A DNA stretch of 64,000 nucleotides from assembly GCA_965646165.1 (NCBI GenBank), contig CBFFYP010000015.1, positions 1 through 64,000 on the forward strand, read 5' to 3'. The position numbers and the translations under genes were made by a program. The stretch's first letter is position 1; every line of letters begins with the position of its first letter. Source of the stretch: MGBC114844 sp910585855 (lineage in GTDB: Bacteria; Bacillota; Clostridia; Lachnospirales; Lachnospiraceae). The notes beneath the pieces are model-generated. The model did no database searches. It worked only from the letters and a program-made list of their open reading frames with translations, and was not told where the DNA came from. This document shows, one piece after another, positions 1 to 9,456 of this stretch.

Positions 1-79
1 AAAAGGCAGAAGTCTTAGAACTTCTTGCTTTTTGGAAACCGGAACAGCAGGCTGCCCACCGTTTTCGAATCTGGCGTCC
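1..79 (-). repeat. Family A palindromic element, partial (A8)
   Basis: This is the 5' end of a family A element in reverse orientation, cut off by the window edge. It shares with A1, A2 and A4 the AAGCAAGAAGTTCTAAG-type segment (seen as its complement), a CCGGAACAGCAG block and the terminal GGCGTCC, the complement of the element start GGACGCC. The partner arm lies outside the window, so pairing cannot be checked. Confidence 0.75.
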
Positions 80-164
80 TCTGGTATCCTCCTTCCATTC
101 TCCAATTTCAAAAGACTTATTAAAGGTTTATTTTAAATAAATAGTGATAGAAAATAAGTACTTC

Positions 165-193
165 TTGACTTTTACAGTAACTATTGCTAAAGT
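165..193 (+). promoter_or_regulatory. Possible sigma-A promoter for the racemase gene
   Basis: TTGACT and TAAAGT are separated by 17 bp, about 80 bp upstream of the racemase start. The -35 is good but the -10 is weak, so this is tentative. Confidence 0.35.
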
Positions 194-272
194 ATTATGG
201 AAAGGTTTGATAGGAATTTCACAAATTGCATGAGTCAGATAAAGGAAGCAGCAATAAGGAAAAACAGAAAAA

Positions 273-992
273 ATGAAGAAATTAGGTATAATAGGCGGTC
301 TAGGACCAATGGCGACGGCGTATTTTTTTGAATTGGTAATTCAGATGACAGATGCAAAGACGGATCAGGAACATATTGAGATGTGGATACATAATGCTCC
401 TTTTATTCCGGATCGTACCAGTTATATTTTGGATCATACGAAGGAAAATCCGGTTTATCCTATGATTTTATCCGGTAGGGAGCTTTGCAGAATGGGGGCA
501 GAATGGATAGCAATTCCATGTATTACAGCACATTATTTTTATAGGGAATTGACAGAGAGCTTTTCTGTTCCGGTTATTCATATGGTGGAAGAAACCGTTT
601 TGCATTTAAAAGAAAATAAAAAGAGCCGGATAGGAATTATGGCGACAGACGGAACAGCGGCAAGCGGATTGTTTCAAACGGAGTTGGAAAGAAACCAGAT
701 GGAATGGATTTTGCCTGAAAAGGAAAGACAGCAAGAAGTGATGGAGTTGATTTATCAAGATATTAAAGCGGGGAAGCCTGTAGATATGGATAAGTTTTAC
801 AGAGTAGCAGATCAGCTTCAAAAAAAGGGAGCAGAAACAATTATTTTAGGGTGTACGGAATTATCTTTGATTAAAAGGGATTATTCTTTAGAGGGAAGTT
901 ATATTGATACGATGGACGTGCTGGCAAAGCGTTCCGTAGAATTGTGTCAGGCTAGGTTGAAAGAGTCTTATCAATGCCTAATTACACAATAA
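273..992 (+). CDS. Aspartate/glutamate racemase family protein
   Basis: This is a 239-residue member of the Asp/Glu racemase (RacX/YgeA) family, cofactor-independent enzymes that invert amino acids with two cysteines acting as acid and base. The N-terminus has the usual GIIGGLGPMAT start. The two catalytic cysteines are visible in IPCITAHYF (about residue 88) and LGCTELSLI (about residue 195). The first motif is normally PCNT, so the Asn-to-Ile change is a small deviation. The length is normal and AAGGAA precedes the ATG. The gene lies 58 bp ahead of a DltA-like adenylation gene on the same strand, so it may supply a D-amino acid to that pathway; this link is inferred from position only. Substrate (Asp, Glu or another amino acid) cannot be read from the sequence. 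Confidence 0.85.
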   Translation: MKKLGIIGGLGPMATAYFFELVIQMTDAKTDQEHIEMWIHNAPFIPDRTSYILDHTKENPVYPMILSGRELCRMGAEWIAIPCITAHYFYRELTESFSVPVIHMVEETVLHLKENKKSRIGIMATDGTAASGLFQTELERNQMEWILPEKERQQEVMELIYQDIKAGKPVDMDKFYRVADQLQKKGAETIILGCTELSLIKRDYSLEGSYIDTMDVLAKRSVELCQARLKESYQCLITQ

Positions 993-1050
993 GATTTTAA
1001 CGAAAGAAGTATATAAGATATTTAGAAAAGAATGGAGCAGAAGTACAAAT

Positions 1051-2565
1051 ATGCAGATAAATGTTTTAGAGTATTTGGAAAAAACCGTTTTGCAAGTTCC
1101 AGAGAAAATTGCTTATTCGGATGGAACAGAAAGCCTGACATTTCGGCAGGTTTTTGAGTATTCTCGGGCGATTGGGATATTTTTATTAGAAAATGGTTAT
1201 ACCAGAGAGCCGGTTGTTGTATTTATGAGGAAACATCCGAATACAATAGCAGCATTTTTTGGAACAGTATATGCGGGGAATTTTTATGTGCCGATTGATG
1301 AAGAGATGCCAAGACATCGGATTGCATTGATTTTTGAAAATCTTCATCCAAGAGTATTGATTTGTGACAGAGAAACGAAGCAACTGGTAAAAGAGTTTTC
1401 TTATCAGGGACAGGTCTATTGTTATGATGAGATGATAAATACCATGCCAAAAGAAGAGATGTTGTGTCAAGTACGCAGGGAAGCGATTGATACTGATCCG
1501 ATTTATATTGTATTTACTTCCGGTTCAACAGGGATTCCCAAAGGGGTTGTTGCTTGTCATCGTTCTGTTATAGATTATATTGAACATCTTTCGGAAGTAC
1601 TGGAGTTTAGTGAGGAAACTATATTTGGAAATCAAGCACCTTTGTATTTCGATGCCTGTTTAAAGGAACTTTATCCGACTTTAAAATTTGGTGCAACTAC
1701 TTATTTGATACCTAAAAATCTTTTTATGTTTCCTATTAAATTAGTAGAATTTTTAAATCAGTATCGAATTAATACGATTTGTTGGGTTGTATCAGCACTT
1801 ACTATGATTTCGGGACTTGGTGTATTGGAAAAGATAAAACCGAATGATTTGAAATTAATTGCGTTTGGAAGTGAAGTATTTCCGATAAAACAGTTCCAGC
1901 TTTGGAGAAAGGCTTTGCCGGATACAAAATTTATTAATCTTTATGGACCAACAGAAGCAACTGGTATGAGCTGTTATTATAAAGTAGAGCGGGATTTTTT
2001 GCCGGAGGAAGGAATTCCGATTGGACGACCGTTTGCCAATACTCGAATTTTACTTTTGGATCAGGAAAATTGTCCTGTACGGCAGGGAGAAACCGGAGAA
2101 ATCTGTATTGCCGGAACGCCTTTGACATTGGGATATTATAATGATTGGGAGCGGACAGAACAGGCTTTTGTACAAAATCCTTTAAATGTTTTTTATCCTG
2201 AGAAAATCTATCGTACAGGGGATTTGGCAAGGTATAACGAACAGGGAGAATTGATGTTTGTATCCAGAAAAGACTATCAGATTAAGCATATGGGACATCG
2301 GATTGAATTAGGAGAGATTGAGGCAAATGTCAATCTTTTAGAGGGCATTTTATCTTCCTGCTGTATCTATAGTCCCAAAAAGGATAAAATTGTATTGTAT
2401 TATGTGGGAGAGATGGAAAAGGCAGAGATGGCGGCAGCACTAAAGGAACATCTGCCAAGATATATGGTGCCGAATTTTATCGAACGGATAGAAGAAATGC
2501 CGTTTACACCAAATGGAAAGTTGGATCGGGTTTCTTTAAAACAGCGATATGAAAATCGAAGATAA
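1051..2565 (+). CDS. Amino-acid adenylation enzyme, DltA-like
   Basis: This 504-residue protein is an ANL-superfamily adenylate-forming enzyme. It activates a carboxylic acid with ATP and loads it on a carrier protein. Core motifs are in order: P-loop TSGSTGIPKG at 156-165, NLYGPTEATG at 296-305, YRTGDLARY at 387-395, HRIELGEIE at 416-424 and the C-terminal catalytic lysine in PNGKLDR (K490). Length and motif spacing match D-alanine:carrier-protein ligase DltA (about 500 residues). A carrier protein, an MBOAT acyltransferase and an SGNH-like protein follow, which is the composition of a teichoic-acid D-alanylation operon. The order A-C-B-D differs from the classical dltABCD. Substrate specificity for D-alanine is inferred, not shown. 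Confidence 0.85.
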   Translation: MQINVLEYLEKTVLQVPEKIAYSDGTESLTFRQVFEYSRAIGIFLLENGYTREPVVVFMRKHPNTIAAFFGTVYAGNFYVPIDEEMPRHRIALIFENLHPRVLICDRETKQLVKEFSYQGQVYCYDEMINTMPKEEMLCQVRREAIDTDPIYIVFTSGSTGIPKGVVACHRSVIDYIEHLSEVLEFSEETIFGNQAPLYFDACLKELYPTLKFGATTYLIPKNLFMFPIKLVEFLNQYRINTICWVVSALTMISGLGVLEKIKPNDLKLIAFGSEVFPIKQFQLWRKALPDTKFINLYGPTEATGMSCYYKVERDFLPEEGIPIGRPFANTRILLLDQENCPVRQGETGEICIAGTPLTLGYYNDWERTEQAFVQNPLNVFYPEKIYRTGDLARYNEQGELMFVSRKDYQIKHMGHRIELGEIEANVNLLEGILSSCCIYSPKKDKIVLYYVGEMEKAEMAAALKEHLPRYMVPNFIERIEEMPFTPNGKLDRVSLKQRYENRR

Positions 2566-2620
2566 AAGTGGAATATAATAAAAAGTCTAATATAGAGAGA
2601 ATAAAAAAGGAGAATAGATT

Positions 2621-2851
2621 ATGGAAGAATTATTAGCAATTTTAGAGGAACTGCATCCCGAGGTAGATTTTAAAACCTGTCATACTTTGGTAGATGATAA
2701 GATTATTGATTCTTTTGATATTGTATCTTTAGTGGCAGAGATTCATAGTGAGTTTGATGTAGCAATTCCAGCGGAAGAGATTATACCAGAAAACTTTAAT
2801 TCGGCGGAGGCACTGTATCGATTGATTGAGCGTCTGGAAAATGAAGATTAG
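2621..2851 (+). CDS. Acyl/aminoacyl carrier protein, DltC-like
   Basis: This is a 76-residue acidic carrier protein. The phosphopantetheine attachment serine lies in IIDSFDIVSL (S31), preceded by DDK and followed by an acidic helix typical of ACPs. AAAAAGGAG lies just upstream of the ATG. It sits between the adenylation enzyme and the MBOAT gene, so it most likely carries the activated amino acid as a thioester for membrane transfer. It is close in length to DltC (about 78 residues). A generic ACP role is possible but less likely in this context. Confidence 0.85.
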   Translation: MEELLAILEELHPEVDFKTCHTLVDDKIIDSFDIVSLVAEIHSEFDVAIPAEEIIPENFNSAEALYRLIERLENED

Positions 2852-2866
2852 GGGACGGGGAACGAG

Positions 2867-4459
2867 ATGCTGTTTACATCATATGAGTTTTTGGGATTTC
2901 TTTTTCTTTTTTTTCTGTTGTATTTTATAATACCAAAGAAAGGGCAGTGGATCTTTTTGCTTTGTGCTAGCTGTTTGTTTTATGCTTTTTCCGGTGTAAA
3001 ATATTTGATTTATATTGGATGCACTACGCTTTCTACTTATTTGGTATCTCGTAGAATAGAAGAAATTGGAGAAGAACAAAAGGCATTTATACAACAAAAA
3101 AAAGGAACATTATCAAGGGAAGAAAAGAAAGCGTATAAAGCATCTATAAAGAAAAAGCAGTGGAACTGGCTGCTGTTTTGTCTGATCTTTAATTTTTCAA
3201 TTCTTGCTGTCTGTAAATATGCCAATTTTGCGATTTCAAATATCAATTCTATATTGCGGCTAACCAAAAGCGATGTGGTTGTGCCGTTTTTTTCCGTTGC
3301 TCTGCCTTTGGGAATTTCTTATTATACATTTCAGATGATGGGATATGTCATTGATATCTATCGGGGGAAATATCTAGCAGAGAAAAATCTAGGGAAGTTG
3401 GCATTGTTTGCTTCCTTTTTTCCACAACTTATGCAAGGACCAATCAGCAGGTTTGATGATCTGTCAGAAACGTTGTTTTCAGGACATTCTTTTGATATTA
3501 AAAGAGTTTCTTTTGGACTGCAACGAATTTTATGGGGATTTTTAAAAAAATTGGTAATCGCTGATCGGATTTTGCCTGCGGTTAATACAATTATCCGCAA
3601 TCCAGATACTTATCAGGGAATTTATGTCTTGTTGGGCATGTTGTTTTATGCATTGGAACTCTATGCCGATTTTACAGGCGGAATTGATATGGTAATTGGT
3701 ATTGCAGAAGTATTGGGAATTCGAGTAAAGGAAAATTTTGAACGTCCTTATTTTTCCAAATCAATTAAAGAGTATTGGAATCGCTGGCATATCAGTTTGG
3801 GTTCATGGTTTACAGAGTATATCTTTTATCCAGTTTCTGTGTGTCAGCCGATGTTGAAGTTATCTAAATTTTCTAGAAGCCATTTTGGAGAAGCAGTCGG
3901 AAAGCGAATACCAGTCTATTTGGCAACGATTTTAGTTTGGATTACTACAGGAATTTGGCATGGAGCGGCATGGAATTTTGTAGTATGGGGGCTGATGAAC
4001 TGTATTGTACTTTTAATTTCTCAAGAATTACAGCCATGTTATCGGTGGTTTCATAAAAAATTTCAGTTGGAAGGGAAATGGGGTTTTCGTCTGTTTCAAG
4101 TAGTGCGTACCGTGCTTTTAATGAGCAGTATTCGAATGTTTGACTGTTATAGGGATGTTCCTACTACTTTTCGTATGTTTTTTAATATGCTTACTTATTA
4201 TAATTGGAAAGAAATCGGGGTTCAGGAAATGCTTGGACTTGGAATTACAGCAGCGGATTATGGGATATTAGTGATGGGAACGGTGCTGTTGATTACAGTA
4301 AGTCTAATGGGGAGAAGCGGTAGTGTTCGAGAAAAGATTGCTAGGAAGCCGGCAGCGGTAAGATTTTTTATTTGGTATGGACTTTTTTTGGCAGTGTTAT
4401 TGTTCGGAGCTTATGGGGAGGGATATGATGCCAGCCAGTTTATTTATAATCAGTTTTAG
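2867..4459 (+). CDS. MBOAT family O-acyltransferase, DltB-like
   Basis: This 530-residue polytopic membrane protein belongs to the MBOAT/AlgI/DltB family, which moves acyl or aminoacyl groups to extracytoplasmic polymers. Visible signatures are GISYYTFQMMGY (149-160), FFPQLMQGPISRF (184-196), EYWNRWHISLGSWF (302-315) and GIWHGAAWNFVVWG (362-375). The two conserved histidines are H308 and H365; the latter is the catalytic one in the family. It starts 15 bp after the carrier gene, so translational coupling is likely. With DltA- and DltC-like proteins upstream, D-alanylation of teichoic acid is the best guess. Acylation of another envelope polysaccharide cannot be excluded. Confidence 0.88.
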   Translation: MLFTSYEFLGFLFLFFLLYFIIPKKGQWIFLLCASCLFYAFSGVKYLIYIGCTTLSTYLVSRRIEEIGEEQKAFIQQKKGTLSREEKKAYKASIKKKQWNWLLFCLIFNFSILAVCKYANFAISNINSILRLTKSDVVVPFFSVALPLGISYYTFQMMGYVIDIYRGKYLAEKNLGKLALFASFFPQLMQGPISRFDDLSETLFSGHSFDIKRVSFGLQRILWGFLKKLVIADRILPAVNTIIRNPDTYQGIYVLLGMLFYALELYADFTGGIDMVIGIAEVLGIRVKENFERPYFSKSIKEYWNRWHISLGSWFTEYIFYPVSVCQPMLKLSKFSRSHFGEAVGKRIPVYLATILVWITTGIWHGAAWNFVVWGLMNCIVLLISQELQPCYRWFHKKFQLEGKWGFRLFQVVRTVLLMSSIRMFDCYRDVPTTFRMFFNMLTYYNWKEIGVQEMLGLGITAADYGILVMGTVLLITVSLMGRSGSVREKIARKPAAVRFFIWYGLFLAVLLFGAYGEGYDASQFIYNQF

Positions 4460-4512
4460 ATATTAGGAAGAAACTAGATTGTTGGTTAGGAAAAATTTTG
4501 AGGGAAGTAAGA

Positions 4513-5583
4513 ATGGAAAGAAAAAAGGGATTTATAAGGATAGGTACTATATTGGCAGTGATAGCTAGTTTTTGGTTTTTGCAGCGTCTTTTCATGCCGA
4601 AATATATGGGAAAGGTGATAGATGGTGCATTGATTGCAGAGTACTATCAGGAAACTACAAAGCATGATGTAATTTTTATTGGAGATTGTGAGGTTTATGA
4701 GAATTTTTCTCCGATTACACTTTGGGAAACATATGGAATTACCAGTTATATCAGGGGAAGTGCGCAGCAGCTTATTTGGCAGTCTTATTATCTTTTGGAG
4801 GAAACATTGCATTATGAAAAACCAGATGTGGTTGTTTTTAATGTTTTGGCAATGCAGTATAATGAGCCGCAGAAAGAAGCTTATAATCGGATGACTTTGG
4901 ATGGAATGAACTGGTCACTTAGTAAGCTAAAGTCGATACAGGCATCTATGTTAGAGGACGAGGCTTTTTTGGAGTATTTGTTTCCTCTGCTTCGGTATCA
5001 TTCTAGGTGGAATGATCTTACGAAAGAGGATTGGAAGTATATTTGGAAAAAGGATAAGATTTCTCATAATGGTTATTATATGCGGGTTGATGTAAAGCCT
5101 TCGACGGGAGCACCGCCTGCAAAAAAGCTGGCAAATTATGAGTTTGGCAGCCGGGCATATCAGTATTTAGATAAGATAAGGTTATTGTGTGAAAAAAATA
5201 ATATTGCATTGATTTTAGTGAAAGCACCTAGTATTTATCCACATTGGTATCTAGAGTGGGAAGTGCAGATAGAAAATTATGCAAAAAAATATGGACTGAC
5301 TTATTTGAATTTTCTGGAGTTGTCAGAAGAAACAGGAGTAGACCTTCAAGTGGATACTTATGATGGCGGACTGCATCTTAATCTTTCTGGAGCAGAAAAA
5401 CTTTCGGTATATTTTGGAAAAATTTTAGCAGAAAAATTTCATATAGCTGATCATCGGGGGGAAGCGGAGTATGAAAAAGCTTGGAAAGAAAAGGTTTTGT
5501 TTTATTATGATAAAAAACAGGAGCAATTATTGGCATGGGAGAAAGAACAGACAGAATCTGCTTCTACGGTTGACGATCCATAG
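4513..5583 (+). CDS. Membrane-anchored SGNH-like protein in DltD position
   Basis: This is a 356-residue protein with one N-terminal membrane anchor (about residues 9-27) and an extracytoplasmic SGNH-hydrolase-like domain. Block I reads IFIGDCEVYENFS with Cys59 where the family nucleophile serine (GDS) normally sits. A block V-like segment carries D284 and H288 (YDGGLHLNLSG). ATG 4513 is preferred to the upstream TTG 4498 because AGGGAAG precedes it. The position matches DltD or AlgX/AlgJ-like partners of MBOAT enzymes, which help transfer the acyl group outside the membrane. Whether Cys59 is catalytic is unknown. A perfect promoter for the next gene begins inside its last codons, so it probably ends the operon. 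Confidence 0.7.
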   Translation: MERKKGFIRIGTILAVIASFWFLQRLFMPKYMGKVIDGALIAEYYQETTKHDVIFIGDCEVYENFSPITLWETYGITSYIRGSAQQLIWQSYYLLEETLHYEKPDVVVFNVLAMQYNEPQKEAYNRMTLDGMNWSLSKLKSIQASMLEDEAFLEYLFPLLRYHSRWNDLTKEDWKYIWKKDKISHNGYYMRVDVKPSTGAPPAKKLANYEFGSRAYQYLDKIRLLCEKNNIALILVKAPSIYPHWYLEWEVQIENYAKKYGLTYLNFLELSEETGVDLQVDTYDGGLHLNLSGAEKLSVYFGKILAEKFHIADHRGEAEYEKAWKEKVLFYYDKKQEQLLAWEKEQTESASTVDDP

Positions 5584-5598
5584 GTGCTATGTTATAAT
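5570..5598 (+). promoter_or_regulatory. Sigma-A promoter for the secreted transglutaminase-like gene
   Basis: TTGACG and TATAAT are separated by exactly 17 bp. The -35 overlaps the end of the SGNH-like gene. The next start codon is 88 bp downstream. Confidence 0.8.
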
Positions 5599-5685
5599 TG
5601 GTAAGTCTGAGTGCAGATTTGACAGAATTTTTGTAGTTCAAAGTTAGTGTTGTATTGGTATATTTAAGAAAGGAATGACGAAAAA

Positions 5686-6762
5686 ATGCGAAAGTCAACA
5701 GCAATTACTGTATTAGCCGGAATTCGTTTTCTGACCTGTGTATGTATTGTGTCTGCAAACGAAGCTGGTTTTGTTACGACAGATAAGGGGGTACAGTATG
5801 ATACAGGAAATGGTAGCTATATTGTGAATTCGTGGGTGCAGGATACGGATGCAAACTGGTATCATTTCAATGAAGAGGGCTTGATGCAGACAGCTTGGTA
5901 TCAGGATACAAATGGTGCTTATTATTGGTTGGATGAAACCGGAAAAATGATACATGATATGACTTGTATTATTCAAGGAAAAGCCTATACTTTTTCTTCT
6001 GATGGTACACTTCGTGGAACATGGCAGCAAGATGGAAACGGTTGGTGGTATCTAAAGGAGGATAAAGTTTCTTATCCGGTAAATACATGGGAGCTGATTG
6101 ATGAAGCATGGTATCATTTTGATGAAAATGGTTATATGCAGACTGGATGGTATACAGACGGTACACAGGAAGATGCACCTAGATATTATTTGAAGGAGTC
6201 TGGTCAAAGAGCGAATAATGAAGTGCTGCAGTTGGATGATGAGAATCTATATACCTTTGATGAAAACGGGGTTTTTACTGGTATGAATCCGATAAAGACA
6301 CCAGCAGAATTGGAGATGGAACAGTTGGCAGCGCAGATTGTCAGCCAGTTAGTAACAGAAAATATGACACAGAGAGAAAAAGCAACTGCAATTTATAAAT
6401 GGATTCAATCTCATATTGGTTATATTGCAACTTCAGATAAATCTGACTGGGTAGCAGAAGCAATTCGTGGATTGAAGACTAGAAGAGGGGATTGTTTTAC
6501 TTATTTTTCGGTTGCATGGGCTATGTTAGATGCAGCAGGAATTGAGAATTTTCCTGTCTATCCAAAAGAAGGATATCATGTACATTATTGGAATCTTGTT
6601 AATGTAGAGGGCGGATGGTATCACTTTGACACAACACCACGAAAATCAGGAGCAACTTTCTGTATTGTTACAAATGCACAGTATGATGCATTATCTTCTA
6701 ATCGATACAGCACAAAGTATTTGGAAAACGGAATAACATATCCTGAGATGGCAACGAAATAA
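5686..6762 (+). CDS. Secreted cell-wall-repeat protein with transglutaminase-like domain
   Basis: This 358-residue protein has an N-terminal signal peptide (about residues 1-24), then a chain of aromatic choline-binding-like (CW_binding_1) repeats from about 45 to 200, such as WYHFNEEGLMQTAWY and WYHFDENGYMQTGWY. A transglutaminase-like (papain-fold) domain follows from about 225 to 330. The catalytic triad can be read as C270 (RRGDCFTYF), H300 (HYWNLV) and D315 (HFDTTP). The repeats should tether it non-covalently to the envelope. The enzyme may cross-link or cleave peptides there, since such domains are often proteases rather than transglutaminases. It has its own strong promoter and so is probably separately regulated from the upstream operon. 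Confidence 0.85.
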   Translation: MRKSTAITVLAGIRFLTCVCIVSANEAGFVTTDKGVQYDTGNGSYIVNSWVQDTDANWYHFNEEGLMQTAWYQDTNGAYYWLDETGKMIHDMTCIIQGKAYTFSSDGTLRGTWQQDGNGWWYLKEDKVSYPVNTWELIDEAWYHFDENGYMQTGWYTDGTQEDAPRYYLKESGQRANNEVLQLDDENLYTFDENGVFTGMNPIKTPAELEMEQLAAQIVSQLVTENMTQREKATAIYKWIQSHIGYIATSDKSDWVAEAIRGLKTRRGDCFTYFSVAWAMLDAAGIENFPVYPKEGYHVHYWNLVNVEGGWYHFDTTPRKSGATFCIVTNAQYDALSSNRYSTKYLENGITYPEMATK

Positions 6763-6860
6763 ATAGTACATATACACCTAAAAACCAAGGGCAAAATAAA
6801 AATTTAGGAAAGGAAAAGCTAATATATACAATTTTGTATATGTTTTTAGTAGCAGAAATT

Positions 6861-7739
6861 ATGAAAAGGTATAGATATACCATATCACTTTTGGTTTTAA
6901 CTGGTATGGTAAATTTGGCGGGATGTTCAAATTCTAATGTGCCGCTGGACCGTATTCCTGAAAGTACGACTGCTTCTAGAATAGAAGAAGCAAGTATTTT
7001 GGAGAGTACCACATCAGAAATAATTGGGACAGAAACAGTTGGAACAGAAACTCTTCCGTCTAAAATTGTAAAATCGGAAACTGTCTTGCAGGAAATACCT
7101 GAATCAGAGTATTCTACATCGGAAATAGAGGTTTCTGTTTTAGAAACGACAGGTTCTGATAGGGACTTGGATAAAGATGAAAGTACTTCTTTAGAGGAAA
7201 ACAGTGAAACAACAACTGTAACAGAAAAAGAAACAAAAATAGAAAAAGAAACAGAATCGACTGCAGCAGAAGCAGAAACTACTACAATAGAAGCAGAAAC
7301 TACTCTGCCTGCAGAAACAACAACGGCTGCCGTTGTACTGCAGGGATATTTATTTCAAGTAAATGGACTTTCTATTGGGATGCATGAGGATGCAGAGGGG
7401 GTATTGGCAGCACTTGGGGCAGCGGATGCTTATTTTGAAACACCTAGCTGTGCTTTTTTAGGAGTGGATCGGCAGTATACCTATGGAAACTATATGCTGA
7501 CTACTTATGAGGAAAACGGACGGGAATATATATATGATATTTATTTTTTGGATGAAACCGTTTGTACGCCGGAGGGGATTCGGATTGGCTCTGGGATAGA
7601 GGAGATGATTGCCGCTTATGGAGATGGGTATACAGAGGATTTTGGAATGTATACTTATACAAAGGAACAGTCGAAACTGCAGTTTCTAATTGTAGATGGA
7701 GTAGTTACTTCTGTGGATTATACGGCATTGACAAATTAA
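6861..7739 (+). CDS. Lipoprotein with Thr/Glu-rich linker
   Basis: Starting at ATG 6861, this 292-residue protein has a lipoprotein signal peptide with lipobox NLAGC (C22). A long low-complexity linker rich in Thr, Glu and Ser spans about residues 30-155. A folded C-terminal domain of about 130 residues begins near FQVNGLSIGMHEDAEGVL. The linker suggests the domain is held away from the membrane across the wall. The start is uncertain: in-frame TTG 6834 and ATG 6840 lie nearer to the AGGAAAGG ribosome site. The C-terminal domain was not recognised. It lies 19 bp ahead of the symporter gene on the same strand. Confidence 0.65.
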   Translation: MKRYRYTISLLVLTGMVNLAGCSNSNVPLDRIPESTTASRIEEASILESTTSEIIGTETVGTETLPSKIVKSETVLQEIPESEYSTSEIEVSVLETTGSDRDLDKDESTSLEENSETTTVTEKETKIEKETESTAAEAETTTIEAETTLPAETTTAAVVLQGYLFQVNGLSIGMHEDAEGVLAALGAADAYFETPSCAFLGVDRQYTYGNYMLTTYEENGREYIYDIYFLDETVCTPEGIRIGSGIEEMIAAYGDGYTEDFGMYTYTKEQSKLQFLIVDGVVTSVDYTALTN

Positions 7740-7758
7740 ATATATAAGGAGAAGGCGG

Positions 7759-9150
7759 ATGGAAAAAAAGAAAAAAGGTGGGTTTAGCAGTTCCATTGGA
7801 TTTGTACTGTCCGCAGCAGGCAGTGCTGTTGGAGTAGGGAATATCTGGAGGTTTCCCTATTTGGTAGCACAGGATGGAGGCGGGCTGTTTCTGCTGATTT
7901 ATCTGATATTGGTACTGACATTTGGTTTTACACTTTTAACTACAGATATTGCATTGGGACGAAGAACAAAGAAAAATGCATTAAAGGCGTTTGGATCGAT
8001 TCGTCCGAAATGGGATTTTTTAGGAAAAATGACTTTTTTAGTACCGGTTATTATTATGACATACTATTCTGTAGTCGGAGGCTGGATTACAAAATATATG
8101 CTGGTGTATCTTACTGGAGCAGGGGAAAAAGCGGCACAGGATACCTACTTTACCTCATTTATTACATCGAAAGCCTCACCGATTTTCTTTACGCTTTTAT
8201 TTTTGGCAGTGACTTCTTTTGTAGTATACTGCGGAGTGGAAAAAGGGATTGAACGGTTTTCAAAGATGGTAATGCCTGGATTGATTTTTATGATTATAGG
8301 GATTGCCGTATTTTCTTTAACCCTTCATCATACGGATGCATCCGGTGTGGAACGGACAGGGATGCAGGGATTAGCAGTCTATATGATTCCTAATTTGAAG
8401 GGAATTACATTTTCTAGGTTTTTGAATATTCTTTTAGATGCGATGAGCCAGTTATTTTTCTCGCTTAGCGTTTCAATGGGAATTATGATTACATATGGTT
8501 CTTATGTAAAAAAGGATGTGAATTTAAACCGTTCGATTAGTCAGATTGAACTATTTGATACTGGAGTGGCACTTTTAGCAGGAATGATGATTATTCCGGC
8601 TGTTTATGTATTTTCTGGAACAGAGGGAATGGCATCTGGTGCAAGTCTGATGTTTATTTCTCTGCCAAAAGTATTTGCAGCAATGGGAAAGATAGGGGCA
8701 ATCATCGGATTAGTATTTTTTGTAATGGTTGCAGTTGCTGCGTTGACTTCCTGTATTTCAATTATGGAAACATTAGTAGCAAATTGCATGGAATTATTTC
8801 ATGCTTCACGGAAGAAAGTCAGTCTTATAGTAAGTGTGATTTTTGGTTTAGCTTCTGTAGTAATCTGCATGGGTTACAATATATTTTATTTTGAACTTCC
8901 GCTGCCAAACGGACAGACGGCACAGCTTTTGGATTTGATGGACTATATCAGCAATAGCTTTTTGCTTCCTTTGATTTGTCTTTTGACTTGTGTATTTGTA
9001 GGATGGGTAATAAAACCACAGTGGATTGCAGAAGAAATGGAATCAAGCGGACATACGTTTCGGCGGAAAAAATTATATGCCTTTATGATTCGATATATTG
9101 CACCGGTTTTGATGCTGATTATTTTTTTACAGTCAGCAGGGTGTTTTTAA
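7759..9150 (+). CDS. Neurotransmitter:sodium symporter (NSS) family transporter
   Basis: This 463-residue membrane protein is a member of the SLC6/NSS family, which moves amino acids or related amines inward with sodium. The family N-terminal signature is clear: GFVLSAAGSAVGVGNIWRFP, with the unwound TM1 GNIWRFPY motif that forms the sodium and substrate sites. About 11-12 hydrophobic segments follow. TAAGGAGAAGG precedes the ATG. Substrate cannot be deduced. It is followed by a stem-loop terminator, so it ends a transcript that probably includes the lipoprotein gene. Confidence 0.9.
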   Translation: MEKKKKGGFSSSIGFVLSAAGSAVGVGNIWRFPYLVAQDGGGLFLLIYLILVLTFGFTLLTTDIALGRRTKKNALKAFGSIRPKWDFLGKMTFLVPVIIMTYYSVVGGWITKYMLVYLTGAGEKAAQDTYFTSFITSKASPIFFTLLFLAVTSFVVYCGVEKGIERFSKMVMPGLIFMIIGIAVFSLTLHHTDASGVERTGMQGLAVYMIPNLKGITFSRFLNILLDAMSQLFFSLSVSMGIMITYGSYVKKDVNLNRSISQIELFDTGVALLAGMMIIPAVYVFSGTEGMASGASLMFISLPKVFAAMGKIGAIIGLVFFVMVAVAALTSCISIMETLVANCMELFHASRKKVSLIVSVIFGLASVVICMGYNIFYFELPLPNGQTAQLLDLMDYISNSFLLPLICLLTCVFVGWVIKPQWIAEEMESSGHTFRRKKLYAFMIRYIAPVLMLIIFLQSAGCF

Positions 9151-9173
9151 GAAAAAGAAGATAGTAAAAATTT

Positions 9174-9209
9174 CTGTTAGTCTTTTGATTTCTAACAGCA
9201 GTTTTTTTT
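9174..9209 (+). terminator. Rho-independent terminator after the NSS gene
   Basis: CTGTTAG (9174-9180) pairs with CTAACAG (9192-9198), and a run of eight Ts follows. Confidence 0.8.
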
Positions 9210-9270
9210 AAATATTTTAGCAAAATTTTTGACATAATGCATAAAATTTAAAGGAAAATTCGTCATTTTG

Positions 9271-9456
9271 ATGAAATTATTGGATAAAAATTCAAAAGAT
9301 AACTTATTTTTATTATTGTATGGTATACTTGAAAGGAAGTCATCGCCAAAGTCGGATATAGACTTAGATTTTTATGCTTTATATGATTATCATAGAAATA
9401 TCTGCAGTATTTTTGGTGTTGCTGTGGAAAAGGAGGAAGAATGGGTAGAGAATTAA
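9271..9456 (+). CDS. Small hypothetical protein upstream of hemerythrin gene
   Basis: This is a possible 61-residue acidic protein starting at ATG 9271, with AAAGGA about 15 bp upstream. It includes LFLLLYGILERK and DIDLDFYALYDYHR. Its end overlaps the hemerythrin-receiver start by 16 bp in another frame, which suggests translational coupling. No domain was recognised. It may be non-coding. Confidence 0.4.
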   Translation: MKLLDKNSKDNLFLLLYGILERKSSPKSDIDLDFYALYDYHRNICSIFGVAVEKEEEWVEN

